Translations under genes and position numbers: made by a program
The notes under the pieces: model-generated
Databases searched by the model: none
What the model saw: only the letters and a program-made list of their open reading frames with translations
What the model was told of the DNA's origin: nothing
Assembly (NCBI GenBank): GCA_938003765.1
Contig: CALKYE010000255.1
Coordinates: forward strand, 1 to 20,968
DNA length: 20,968 nucleotides
Reading direction: 5' to 3'
Source: an uncultured Planctomycetia bacterium
Lineage (GTDB): Bacteria; Planctomycetota; UBA1135; GCA-002686595
In this document: positions 14,467 to 20,968 of the stretch, in pieces
Layout of the letters: the number at the start of each line of letters is the position of its first letter
Position numbering within the stretch: position 1 is the stretch's first letter

Positions 14467-14495
14467 TTGACACTCCGCGGAGTTGCGGAAACGAT
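14467..14495 (+). promoter_or_regulatory. Sigma70-like promoter of the secreted-protein gene
   Basis: A perfect TTGACA (14467-14472) is followed after exactly 17 nt by AACGAT (14490-14495). That -10 keeps the most important A at its second and T at its last position. The spacer begins with the perfect 10-bp palindrome CTCCGCGGAG (14473-14482), a possible operator. Transcription would begin near 14502 and give a leader of about 140 nt before ATG 14645. TTGACA is conspicuous in such GC-rich DNA. Confidence 0.6.
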
Positions 14496-14644
14496 CAGAG
14501 CGCGATGGGCTCGTAGCGACGGCCCTCTCGCGGGCTAGTAGTGCTCGCGGCGCGCTCAGCAGCGCGTTCGCTCGAATCGTTCCCCTCGGTCGCGACGGTC
14601 TCGCGCGGCCGTAGCCAGCAACCGCAGCCTCAGGAGAGTCCTCG

Positions 14645-16099
14645 ATGATCCGCACCCCGTTCGCGTTGGTCGCGCTTGGTTTGTTCGCCGCGCCTGCCCT
14701 GGCGCAACTGCCCACGTTGGGCGACAGCGTTCCGCTCGACGTCAAGATCGTCGACTCCGGCGTGTTCGACTGGGACGAGAAGCGCTGGCTCCCCGACTGG
14801 GAGGCCAACCAACTGCGCGCATCGATCTTCACGGTCTACAACAACACGTGCACCTGGACCGGAGGCGCGAACCAGATCGACGTGCTGCCCTCGTGCCTGA
14901 CCTACTTCGACGAAGGGCGCATCCCGGGTGGACTCGGCGGGACCAACCCTCCCGGGGCTACGGCGGACAACCTGATCGACAGCCTCGAGATCGCCTACTG
15001 CACCAAGGCCGCCACCGGCACGGTGGACATCAAGATCGGCTTCTACCAGAGCTGGGGCGGCTGCTTGCTCAACCTCGGTGGCGCTGCTTATCCGCCGCCG
15101 CTGTCCGGCCAGGCCACCAAGTACCTCGACTTCGGACAGGCCGCTGGCTTCCCGCTGCCCGGCGATCCGTCCCCGGGCGGCAGCTACTTCTGCACGCGCG
15201 TCACGGTCAACCTCGGCAGCAACGCGTTCTGCATGCAGAGCGACGGCGACGGCTTCTACGACAACATCGACCGCCTCGACGCGTTCGCGTGGTCGTTCGA
15301 GAACCAGACCACCGGGCCGGCGAGCCAAGCCATCGTCGCGATGATCCGCGCCGGCGACCCGGCGATCTCGCCCACGGGCGGCTGCACGTACAACATCCCT
15401 TGCGGCGCCGACAACAGCCCGTGGCTCACGTTCTCCTCCAATCCGTTCCCGTGCGGGCACGGATTGAGCACTGAAGACCGTTGGTGGGCGAACGTCGACG
15501 GCGACGTGTGGGGCGACGGCACGAACAGCACCACCTGTCAGAGCGGTCCGCTCCCCGGCGGGTCCGCCTGCTACTTCTTCGGCGGCTACCCGGCCAACAA
15601 CTTCGCCAGCTACTGGCTCAAGCTCGGCTCGGCGGGCTCGTGCGCCGGCTGCAGCAACAACGCGACGAACTACTGCACCGCGGGCACGACGACCAACGGC
15701 TGCGTGCCGAACATGTCCATCAATGGCGTGGCCAGCGCCGCGAGCGCCATTCCGGCGCTCCTGACGGCGAGCGGCGTCGAAGGCCAGAAGACCGGCCTGA
15801 TCTTCGTCGGCCTGCAGCAGACCGCGCTGCCCTGGGCCTCGGGCAGCTCGAGCTTCTTCTGCGTGAAGACGCCCACCGTGCGTCTGCCCCCCGCGCAGAA
15901 CTCGGGCGGCACGGCGGGCCAGTGCAACGGAACGCTCGCGGCCGACATCAACGCCTACGTCCAGTCTTCGAACGGTCAACTGCTCGGTCAGCCGGTCGTG
16001 GCGGGCTTGGCGTTCAACGCTCAGGGCTGGTTCCGCGATCCGCCGGCGCAGAAGGCGACGAACCTCACCAACGGCGTGAACGTGACGTTCTGCCCCTGA
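14645..16099 (+). CDS. Exported cysteine-rich protein, planctomycete-type
   Basis: 484 aa with a clear Sec signal peptide: MIRTPF, a hydrophobic core, and an ALA|Q cleavage site after residue 20. The mature protein has 18 cysteines (an even number), many W/Y/G/N residues and few Lys, which suits a disulfide-bonded extracytoplasmic protein. Acidic turns such as SDGDGFYDN (199-207) and NVDGDVWGDG (283-292) could bind calcium, but no standard repeat is formed. The C-terminal module (about 333-484) has NYCTAGTTTNGC, VEGQKTGLIF, QNSGGTAGQCNG and QGWFRDPP. I recall this module in many secreted proteins of Poly30/Pla163-type planctomycetes. It has no enzyme motif that I recognise. AGGAG at 14632-14636 lies eight nt before the ATG. 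It is a single-gene unit between its own promoter and a strong terminator. Function unknown. Confidence 0.9.
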   Translation: MIRTPFALVALGLFAAPALAQLPTLGDSVPLDVKIVDSGVFDWDEKRWLPDWEANQLRASIFTVYNNTCTWTGGANQIDVLPSCLTYFDEGRIPGGLGGTNPPGATADNLIDSLEIAYCTKAATGTVDIKIGFYQSWGGCLLNLGGAAYPPPLSGQATKYLDFGQAAGFPLPGDPSPGGSYFCTRVTVNLGSNAFCMQSDGDGFYDNIDRLDAFAWSFENQTTGPASQAIVAMIRAGDPAISPTGGCTYNIPCGADNSPWLTFSSNPFPCGHGLSTEDRWWANVDGDVWGDGTNSTTCQSGPLPGGSACYFFGGYPANNFASYWLKLGSAGSCAGCSNNATNYCTAGTTTNGCVPNMSINGVASAASAIPALLTASGVEGQKTGLIFVGLQQTALPWASGSSSFFCVKTPTVRLPPAQNSGGTAGQCNGTLAADINAYVQSSNGQLLGQPVVAGLAFNAQGWFRDPPAQKATNLTNGVNVTFCP

Positions 16100-16144
16100 T
16101 CTGATCCGAGCGCGAGCTCGACGCCACGGCGCGGCGAGTTCACT

Positions 16145-16182
16145 CGACGGCGGACGGCCTCAGCGCCGTCCGCTGTCGTTTT
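16145..16182 (+). terminator. Intrinsic terminator of the secreted-protein gene
   Basis: CGACGGCGGACGGC (16145-16158) and GCCGTCCGCTGTCG (16165-16178) form a 14-bp stem with one G-U pair and a six-base loop (CTCAGC). TTTT (16179-16182) follows directly. It begins 46 nt after the stop codon at 16097-16099. On the minus strand the stem is preceded by A and has no following T-run, so it is oriented for the + gene. It lies between two convergent genes. Confidence 0.85.
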
Positions 16183-16231
16183 CGGAGAGCGCTCCCGCGA
16201 CGCCGCGCACGCCGCTGGCGCCACGCAGCCG

Positions 16232-19012
16232 TCAGCTCGCGCGAGCCGATGCGTCGCGCGCTGTCGACGCCGGATGCGGCGCGCTCACTTTGACGGTCCG
16301 GCCGAGCACGGTGATGCGTTTGCCGTCCGCGTAGCTGTCGTCGGCGTCGACGCCCAGGACGGGCCCGAACGACACCGGGAGAACCTGAGGGTCGAGCCCG
16401 GCGGCGCGCATGCGGTCGATCAACTTGGCGCGGTTGGGCGTGACCTTGCGTCGCGTCGCTTCGATGGCGTTGAAGTGCAGCTCGCCGGGTTCCTCGACCA
16501 GCACCTCCGGTCCGTCGGTGACCCGCGTGTCGACGATCAGCGCCTCGCGAGCGAGCTCCGCCGCCCAGCCGACGATCTCCGCGTAGTTCGGGACGTGGTA
16601 GAGGATGCCCGCGCACAGAACGACGTCGAACGGACCCAGCTCGCGCAGCTTGTTCCACGCTTCGCGATCGGCGATGTCGCCGTGGAGGAACGTGTACGCG
16701 CTCTCGGGCAGGAACTTGTTCGACGCCCAGTACAGGCGCGCCTGCTCGACGTACTTCTCGCGGCCTTCGATGCCGACCACGCGCGCGGCGCCGCGTTCGG
16801 CGTAGCGCGCCGACCAGAAGCCGCAGTTGCACGCGAGTTCGAGCACGCTCTTCCCGCGCAAGTCGATGCGCCGCGCGACCTCGTCGACGATCAGGCTGGC
16901 GCGATTGCGCACGCGGCTCGAGAGGTACTCGGCGGACACGTGCGTTCCCACGCCCGGCGTGACGGCGAGGTTCGCGAGGTTGACCGGGTAGAACCAGGGA
17001 TGGAGTTCCTTGATCCGCGCCACCAGCTCCCAGTTGACTGTGTCGAGCACGTCGCGGGAGTAGATCGTGGTGGGGGTCTGGCCCGGTGAGCCGATCGCCG
17101 TGCTCAGAGCATCGATGGTGTGCGCGACCTTCGCGCCCAGCGCTGCGAACAGGCGCGCGCGCTCGCCGCCGATGCACGAGGGCAGCACGAAGGCGCAGTC
17201 GATCGAGCGCAGCAGGCTCGGCCACTGTTCGGCGGGGAGTTCGTCGTCGACGAGCAGAACCTCGATCGAGCGTCCTGCGCCGAGGGTTCGCGCGTGAGCG
17301 GCCTCCAGCGCCGCAATGGCGATCTCTTCGGGCGGATCGAGCCGCGGATCCCGGCGCAGGCACAGGCACGCGTCTGTGCGGCCGACGAGTTGTCGTCCCG
17401 CCGCGTTGAGCAGGAATCCCAACTCGCGCTCGTCCGTCCAGTTGGGCCAGGCGAACACGCGGTAGCGCGCCTGCGTCGCGAGCGGGAAGTCGCGCTCGCT
17501 CGAGTTCGTCGCCGGCGTGGTCGCGGGAGTGGTCGAGGCTGTGCGAGTGGCGAGCTCGGCCGTCTTGCGCGTCGCTGCGCTCGGCGCGAGCCGCTGCTGC
17601 GCACGTGAGCCGACCGGCTGCGCTCGCACCGCGCGCAGGCGCATGTCGCGTCCGACCTTGGCGGCGACGCGCCAGGTCTGCGTGACCGGCCCGAACTCGA
17701 CGCGCTCGAAGCCTGCCTGACGCAACGCGTCGGCGAGCGAACTGCGCGTCCAGCCCCACTTGTGGATCTGCGGCGCGCCTTCAGCGTCGATGGCCGGCGG
17801 CCAGCCGAAGATGCCGATCAGGCCCAGGTCGAAGCCGCGCTCGTCCTTGTACTTGCCGAGGATGCGCACGCAGGCGTCGAAGTCCGGCAGCTCGAGCAGC
17901 AACTCGCCGCCCGGCTTGAGCACGCGCGCCCACTCGACCAGCGCGCGACGCGCCTGCGTGTAGTCCAGGTGCTCGAACAGGTGGCAGGCCTCGATCACGT
18001 CGACCGAGGCGTTCTCGAACTGCGGCAGGACGTCGACCGAGCCGACGATGTCGGGTTGCGCCGCCGGGTTGGTGTCGATGTTGACCCAGCCCTCGCGCTT
18101 CTCGGGGCCGCAGCCCAGGTGCAGCCTCACGCCGTCGCGGCGCGCCTTGAGCTGGTTCGAGCCGTGCGGCGGGCGCGGCCCTGCGCGCAGTTGAGTGCGC
18201 TCGAAGCCCAGTTCGCGCAGCTCGGGCTCGCTGTAGGCGCTGGCCCACAGCTCCTTGTGCTCGGCGAAGGTGTTGACCGCGATGTCGTGGCCGGCGGTCG
18301 CCTCCCAGAAGGTGGCGTCCCAGTTGTCGCCGAAGTTGCGGCGGAAGTAGTCGAAGGCGAAGCGCTTGGCGCGCTGCTGGTAGTCCTCGCGCGAGATGGT
18401 GCGCGTGCCGGGCTGACCGTAGGTCGAGCCGCCCAGGTGCTCGTAGCTGACCGCGTCGGAGTACGCGACGAACCAGCCGGCGCGGTAGAGCTTGTACGAC
18501 AGCTCGTGGATCGCGCCCCAGCAGTACTGGAACTGCGGATTGAGGAAGCCCACCTCGTCGAGCGCAGTCGCGCGCATCAGGAAGGCGAGGTAGTCGCAGG
18601 TCGTGACTGCGCGCCAGCCGTGGGAGCGTTGCCGCGCGGCGCCGGGGTAGCCGCCCTCGACGTTCGTGGGGGAGAGGATCGCCATGCGCGGCTCGTGCTC
18701 GAGCTGGTCGATCAGCACGCGCAGGACGTCGACGCCGGGCTCGAACACCGCGTCGTTCATCATCACGAAGTAGTAGTCGTACTCGCCGGCCTTGCGCGCG
18801 GCCTCGAGCGCGAGCGCGTGGCCGTAGCACTTGCCGCGGAACTGCGGGTCGGCGTACCACAGCGTGCTGTGCGGCGAGAGCTTGTCGGCGTCGGTGCCGC
18901 ACTCGACCACGTACAGGTCGTGGGGGATCGTCACCGACTCGCCGAAGTAGCGCGCGGCGCGCTCGACCAGGTCGGGACGGTTGCGCGACGCGATGAGCAC
19001 AGCGACCTTCAC
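16232..19012 (-). CDS. Four-module fusion: glycosyltransferase, SAM methyltransferase, GT-B-like segment, CmoB-like methyltransferase
   Basis: 926 aa from GTG 19012-19010. The frame is open another 63 codons upstream, but that stretch is an R/P-rich shadow of the preceding gene. GTG gives MKVAVLIASRNRPDLVERA, a normal start for a GT2-type GT-A enzyme, and overlaps the upstream stop as GTGA. Module 1 (about 1-285) is a GT2-like transferase with VMMNDAVFEPG (83-93) at the DxD position. Module 2 (about 294-450) is a class I methyltransferase of the 'predicted SAM-dependent' type: LHLGCGP (297-303), ARVLKPGGELLLELPDFDA (362-380). A T/A/S/R-rich linker (about 457-508) follows. Module 3 (about 516-640) resembles the C-terminal half of a GT-B glycosyltransferase (RVFAWPNWTDERELGFLL). 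Module 4 (about 655-905) is CmoB-like: HPWFYPVNL, SVLELACNCGFWS (722-734), AGILYHVP (801-808). The likely role is building or methylating a cell-surface glycan; the substrate is unknown. A CmoB-type tRNA role is unlikely in this fusion. Confidence 0.85.
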   Translation of the reverse strand: MKVAVLIASRNRPDLVERAARYFGESVTIPHDLYVVECGTDADKLSPHSTLWYADPQFRGKCYGHALALEAARKAGEYDYYFVMMNDAVFEPGVDVLRVLIDQLEHEPRMAILSPTNVEGGYPGAARQRSHGWRAVTTCDYLAFLMRATALDEVGFLNPQFQYCWGAIHELSYKLYRAGWFVAYSDAVSYEHLGGSTYGQPGTRTISREDYQQRAKRFAFDYFRRNFGDNWDATFWEATAGHDIAVNTFAEHKELWASAYSEPELRELGFERTQLRAGPRPPHGSNQLKARRDGVRLHLGCGPEKREGWVNIDTNPAAQPDIVGSVDVLPQFENASVDVIEACHLFEHLDYTQARRALVEWARVLKPGGELLLELPDFDACVRILGKYKDERGFDLGLIGIFGWPPAIDAEGAPQIHKWGWTRSSLADALRQAGFERVEFGPVTQTWRVAAKVGRDMRLRAVRAQPVGSRAQQRLAPSAATRKTAELATRTASTTPATTPATNSSERDFPLATQARYRVFAWPNWTDERELGFLLNAAGRQLVGRTDACLCLRRDPRLDPPEEIAIAALEAAHARTLGAGRSIEVLLVDDELPAEQWPSLLRSIDCAFVLPSCIGGERARLFAALGAKVAHTIDALSTAIGSPGQTPTTIYSRDVLDTVNWELVARIKELHPWFYPVNLANLAVTPGVGTHVSAEYLSSRVRNRASLIVDEVARRIDLRGKSVLELACNCGFWSARYAERGAARVVGIEGREKYVEQARLYWASNKFLPESAYTFLHGDIADREAWNKLRELGPFDVVLCAGILYHVPNYAEIVGWAAELAREALIVDTRVTDGPEVLVEEPGELHFNAIEATRRKVTPNRAKLIDRMRAAGLDPQVLPVSFGPVLGVDADDSYADGKRITVLGRTVKVSAPHPASTARDASARAS

Positions 19013-19386
19013 GCCAGCACCTCTTCGCGGTGGAGCAGTCGCACGGCGAGGTCCTCGGCTTCCAGGCGGCGCGCGAGTTCCTCGGCCACGATCACCGAGC
19101 GGTGGCGGCCGGACGAGCAGCCCAGGCCGACGCGCACGTCGTCGTCGCACTCCAGCAAGAGGCGGATGAGCGGCGTCGCGGTCTCGAGGAACTGCTGGCA
19201 CAGCGGCTGCGTCAGCACGAACTCGCGCATGCTGGCGTCAGGCGCCGAGAACAGCGACCAGCCTTCCTGTCGCGCGGGGTTCGCGAGGAAGCTGACGTCG
19301 AAGTAGTAGTTGGTGTTCGGCGGACCGTACTTGAAGCCGAACGTGACCAGCGTGAGGCGCTTGCGGCGTTCCATCTCGACGTGCAT
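19009..19386 (-). CDS. Stand-alone RapZ C-terminal domain protein
   Basis: 125 aa. FGFKYGPPN (16-24), YFDVSFLANP (28-37) and GLGCSSGRHRSVIVAEELA (87-105) match the C-terminal domain of RapZ/YvcJ (E. coli GFKYG, FDVRFLPNP, GCTGGKHRSV). In E. coli that domain binds glucosamine-6-phosphate and the small RNA GlmZ, controlling GlmS synthesis. The N-terminal P-loop kinase-like domain of full-length RapZ (about 150 residues) is entirely missing and is not encoded next door. The start is ATG 19386; ATG 19374 (MERRKRLTLV) is an alternative, and neither has a good Shine-Dalgarno. Its TGA overlaps the GTG of the fusion gene, so the two are translationally coupled. The family assignment is firm; that it acts in amino-sugar or envelope control is inference from the E. 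coli protein and this coupling. Confidence 0.85.
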   Translation of the reverse strand: MHVEMERRKRLTLVTFGFKYGPPNTNYYFDVSFLANPARQEGWSLFSAPDASMREFVLTQPLCQQFLETATPLIRLLLECDDDVRVGLGCSSGRHRSVIVAEELARRLEAEDLAVRLLHREEVLA

Positions 19387-19688
19387 TCCCGATTGCGGAC
19401 GGTGGGCTCGGCGCCCGAGACCCGGGCGCCCATCCGGCGTCTATCGAGCGAGCGCGGCGTTCGCTGATGGAACATCTTTCGGCCCGCGCCGTCCGCGGGA
19501 ATCGCCGCCAGACCTGCGCTGTCACCGACGCCGCTGACGCCCGCAATGGCGCTGCTGCTCGCGCTGAGCGGCTCGGTCGAAGCGACTGCGGACCGCCGCG
19601 TTCCCGGCCCGAATCGGCCGAGGCTCGCGTGCGCCGAAGGCCCGCGAGGGACGCGACGACGGACGGCGTCCGAGTCGCGCGAGGTCGA
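19387..19688 (-). other. 302-nt spacer between dnaE and the RapZ-C gene
   Basis: No credible gene is seen; short open frames here give R/A-rich sequence with no family resemblance. It holds two hairpins. One follows the dnaE stop (listed separately). The other is GGCGCCCG/CGGGCGCC with a five-base loop (19410-19430), 24 nt upstream of the RapZ-C ATG on the minus strand, where it could lie in the mRNA leader. I see no convincing -35/-10 pair on the minus strand, so whether the RapZ-C gene has its own promoter is open. Confidence 0.5.
19652..19679 (-). terminator. Candidate 3' hairpin after dnaE
   Basis: On the minus strand CGCGAC and CGGAC pair with GTCCG and GTCGCG around a GCC loop (6 + 5 bp with a small internal bulge). 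It starts nine nt after the dnaE stop. The following bases (TCCCTCGCGG) have no U-tract, so it is a hairpin-only candidate like those after rplQ. Confidence 0.4.
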
Positions 19689-20968
19689 CTACAGGCGCGC
19701 CAGTCGCACGCGCCCGCGGCCCAGCAGTCGGTCGATCGATTCCGCCAACTCGGCGCTGATCATCACGCGGTGTCCGCTGCCGGCGCGGACGCGTCGCACG
19801 AAGCCATCGCCGCCGCGGACCTGGAAGTACACCGGCCGCTTGCCCTGGTGGCGCGAGAGCGTGGCGCGCAGCGGCTCGAGCACGCCGGCGTCCTCGGGTT
19901 CGAGCTGAACCATCAGTCCGCCTTCGAAGCGGCCCAGCGCCTCTTCGATGGACAGCACTTCGTCCAGCGTGAGCGCGGCCTCTTCGGCGCGCTCTTCGAC
20001 CTTGCCTCGCACGATCACGACCGTGTCGTCGACCAGCTTCGCCTTGAACTGCTCGTACGCGCGCGGGAAGACCGTCACACCGACGGCGCCGTCGAGATCC
20101 TCGAGCTTGAAGCGCGCCATCTTCTGGCCCGCCAGTCGACCCGACTTCACCACCGACACGCCGAAGCCGACGATCAGACCGGCGATCATCACCTCGGCGC
20201 CCTGACCGCGCTCGAGCAGTTCGGTGGTCTTGCAACTCGACAGGATCGAGAACAGGCCCGCGCGCTCCTCGAGCGGATGTCCGGAGAAGTAGAAGCCCAG
20301 GACTTCACGCTCCGCCTTGAGAGTCTCCGAGCGTGTCCAGGCCTTGCTCTTGTCGATGCCGTCGACCGGTTGCGCGGGAGCCGCGGCCGCCGCGCGCGCG
20401 CTCGGCGCCGGCGCGTCGAACAGCGAACCTTGTCCGGACTTGCGATCGGCGGCCGCGCGCGCGGACTCGGTCATCGCCACGTCGAGCGCGGCGACGAGCG
20501 CGCCGCGATCGTGGCCCGTGTAGTCGAGCGCTCCCGCCTTGATCAGCGTTTCCCAGCAGGCTTTCGGCGTCTCCTGCGGATCGCACTCGCGGCACAGGTC
20601 GTGGAAGCCCGGTTGCACGCCGCGCTCCGCCAGCCGCGCGCGCGCCTGCAGCAGCGCTTCGATCGCTCGCTCGCCGGTGCCCTTGATCGCGCCGAGGCCG
20701 TAGCGGATCGCGCCCTGCTCCGGCTCGAAGCGCCAGTTCGAGCGCCGCAGGTCGGGGCCGCGCACTTCGACGCCTGCGCGGCGCGCATCGTCGAACAGCG
20801 CCTTGACCTTGTCCGACGTTTCCATTTCGCAGGCCATGTTCGCCGCGAGGAACTCGACGCGGTGGTTGGCCTTCAAGTACGCGGTCTGGTACGTGATCAG
20901 CGCGTAGGCGGTGGAGTGCGACTTGTTGAAGCCGTAGCCGCCGAACTTGACGATGTTGTCCCAGGTCT
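19689..20968 (-). CDS. dnaE: DNA polymerase III subunit alpha, C-terminal part (5' end outside window)
   Basis: 425 residues are visible from the right edge (first full codon 20966-20964) to TAG at 19691-19689. The fragment opens with KFGGYGFNKSHSTAYALITY (7-26), the conserved fingers segment of bacterial DnaE. The helix-hairpin-helix region follows (RYGLGAIKGTGERAIEALL, 88-106). QGSLF (179-183; nt 20418-20432) sits where DnaE carries its beta-clamp-binding motif. Next are an OB-fold (about 258-340, with SGRLAGQKMARFKLEDLDG) and a C-terminal domain ending RLLGRGRVRLARL. DnaE is the replicative polymerase catalytic subunit; the PHP and catalytic palm domains lie outside the window. A TTG at 20876 is internal, not a start. 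An Ala-rich insert (about 186-200) lies between clamp motif and OB-fold. Confidence 0.96.
   Translation of the reverse strand, partial: TWDNIVKFGGYGFNKSHSTAYALITYQTAYLKANHRVEFLAANMACEMETSDKVKALFDDARRAGVEVRGPDLRRSNWRFEPEQGAIRYGLGAIKGTGERAIEALLQARARLAERGVQPGFHDLCRECDPQETPKACWETLIKAGALDYTGHDRGALVAALDVAMTESARAAADRKSGQGSLFDAPAPSARAAAAAPAQPVDGIDKSKAWTRSETLKAEREVLGFYFSGHPLEERAGLFSILSSCKTTELLERGQGAEVMIAGLIVGFGVSVVKSGRLAGQKMARFKLEDLDGAVGVTVFPRAYEQFKAKLVDDTVVIVRGKVEERAEEAALTLDEVLSIEEALGRFEGGLMVQLEPEDAGVLEPLRATLSRHQGKRPVYFQVRGGDGFVRRVRAGSGHRVMISAELAESIDRLLGRGRVRLARL

Noticed and set aside
14630..15979. 449-codon minus-strand open frame
   Set aside because: Antisense to the secreted protein, which has a signal peptide, ribosome site, promoter and terminator on the plus strand.
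16140..17759. 539-codon minus-strand frame overlapping the fusion gene
   Set aside because: It is an alternative frame of the same strand with R-rich composition; the frame used carries methyltransferase motifs throughout.
19013..19201. 63-codon N-terminal extension of the fusion protein
   Set aside because: R/P-rich and overlapping the RapZ-C gene in another frame; the GTG at 19012 gives the normal glycosyltransferase start.
17762..19306. 514-codon plus-strand open frame
   Set aside because: Antisense to the fusion protein and RapZ-C gene, both of which show clear conserved motifs; this frame shows none.
1..20968. CRISPR array, tRNA/rRNA gene, insertion sequence or phage module
   Set aside because: No regularly spaced repeats, cloverleaf-like segments, transposase motifs or terminal inverted repeats were found by reading both strands.

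Overview
The window is about 21 kb of high-GC bacterial chromosome. It looks like a member of the Planctomycetota, probably from the Poly30/Pla163-like lineages. I base this on the very high GC, a ribosomal gene cluster that lacks rpmD (L30), and a secreted cysteine-rich protein whose C-terminal module I recall as common in those genomes. The assignment is inference from memory, not a database result.

Region 1 (1-14286, + strand) is a nearly continuous S10-spc-alpha ribosomal supercluster: rplD (3' part), rplW, rplB, rpsS, rplV, rpsC, rplP, rpmC, rpsQ, rplN, rplX, rplE, rpsZ (zinc-type S14), rpsH, rplF, rplR, rpsE, rplO, secY, adk, infA, rpmJ, rpsM, rpsK, rpsD, rpoA, rplQ. Gene order is the classical bacterial one except that rpmD is missing between rpsE and rplO and map is missing between adk and infA. 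Many genes are separated by 45-195 nt spacers that are strikingly rich in C and poor in G. Others are tightly coupled: rpsQ/rplN ATGA overlap, rplN/rplX TGATG, rplO/secY TAGTG, infA/rpmJ ATGA. The products build both ribosomal subunits, the Sec translocon channel, adenylate kinase, initiation factor IF1 and the RNA polymerase alpha subunit.

Region 2 (14287-16182) begins with about 180 nt of stem-loops after rplQ. A convincing sigma70-like promoter follows, with a 10-bp palindrome in its spacer. It drives a single gene for a 484-aa exported protein with 18 cysteines, which ends at a strong intrinsic terminator.

Region 3 (16232-20968, - strand) converges on region 2. Reading leftwards it holds the C-terminal 425 residues of DNA polymerase III alpha (dnaE), a 302-nt spacer, a stand-alone RapZ C-terminal-domain protein, and then a 926-aa fusion protein. 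The fusion overlaps the RapZ-like gene by GTGA and carries a GT-A glycosyltransferase, a SAM methyltransferase, a GT-B-like segment and a second, CmoB-like SAM methyltransferase. This RapZ-C/glycosyltransferase-methyltransferase pair is the least ordinary part of the window. No tRNA, rRNA, CRISPR array, insertion sequence or phage gene was seen.
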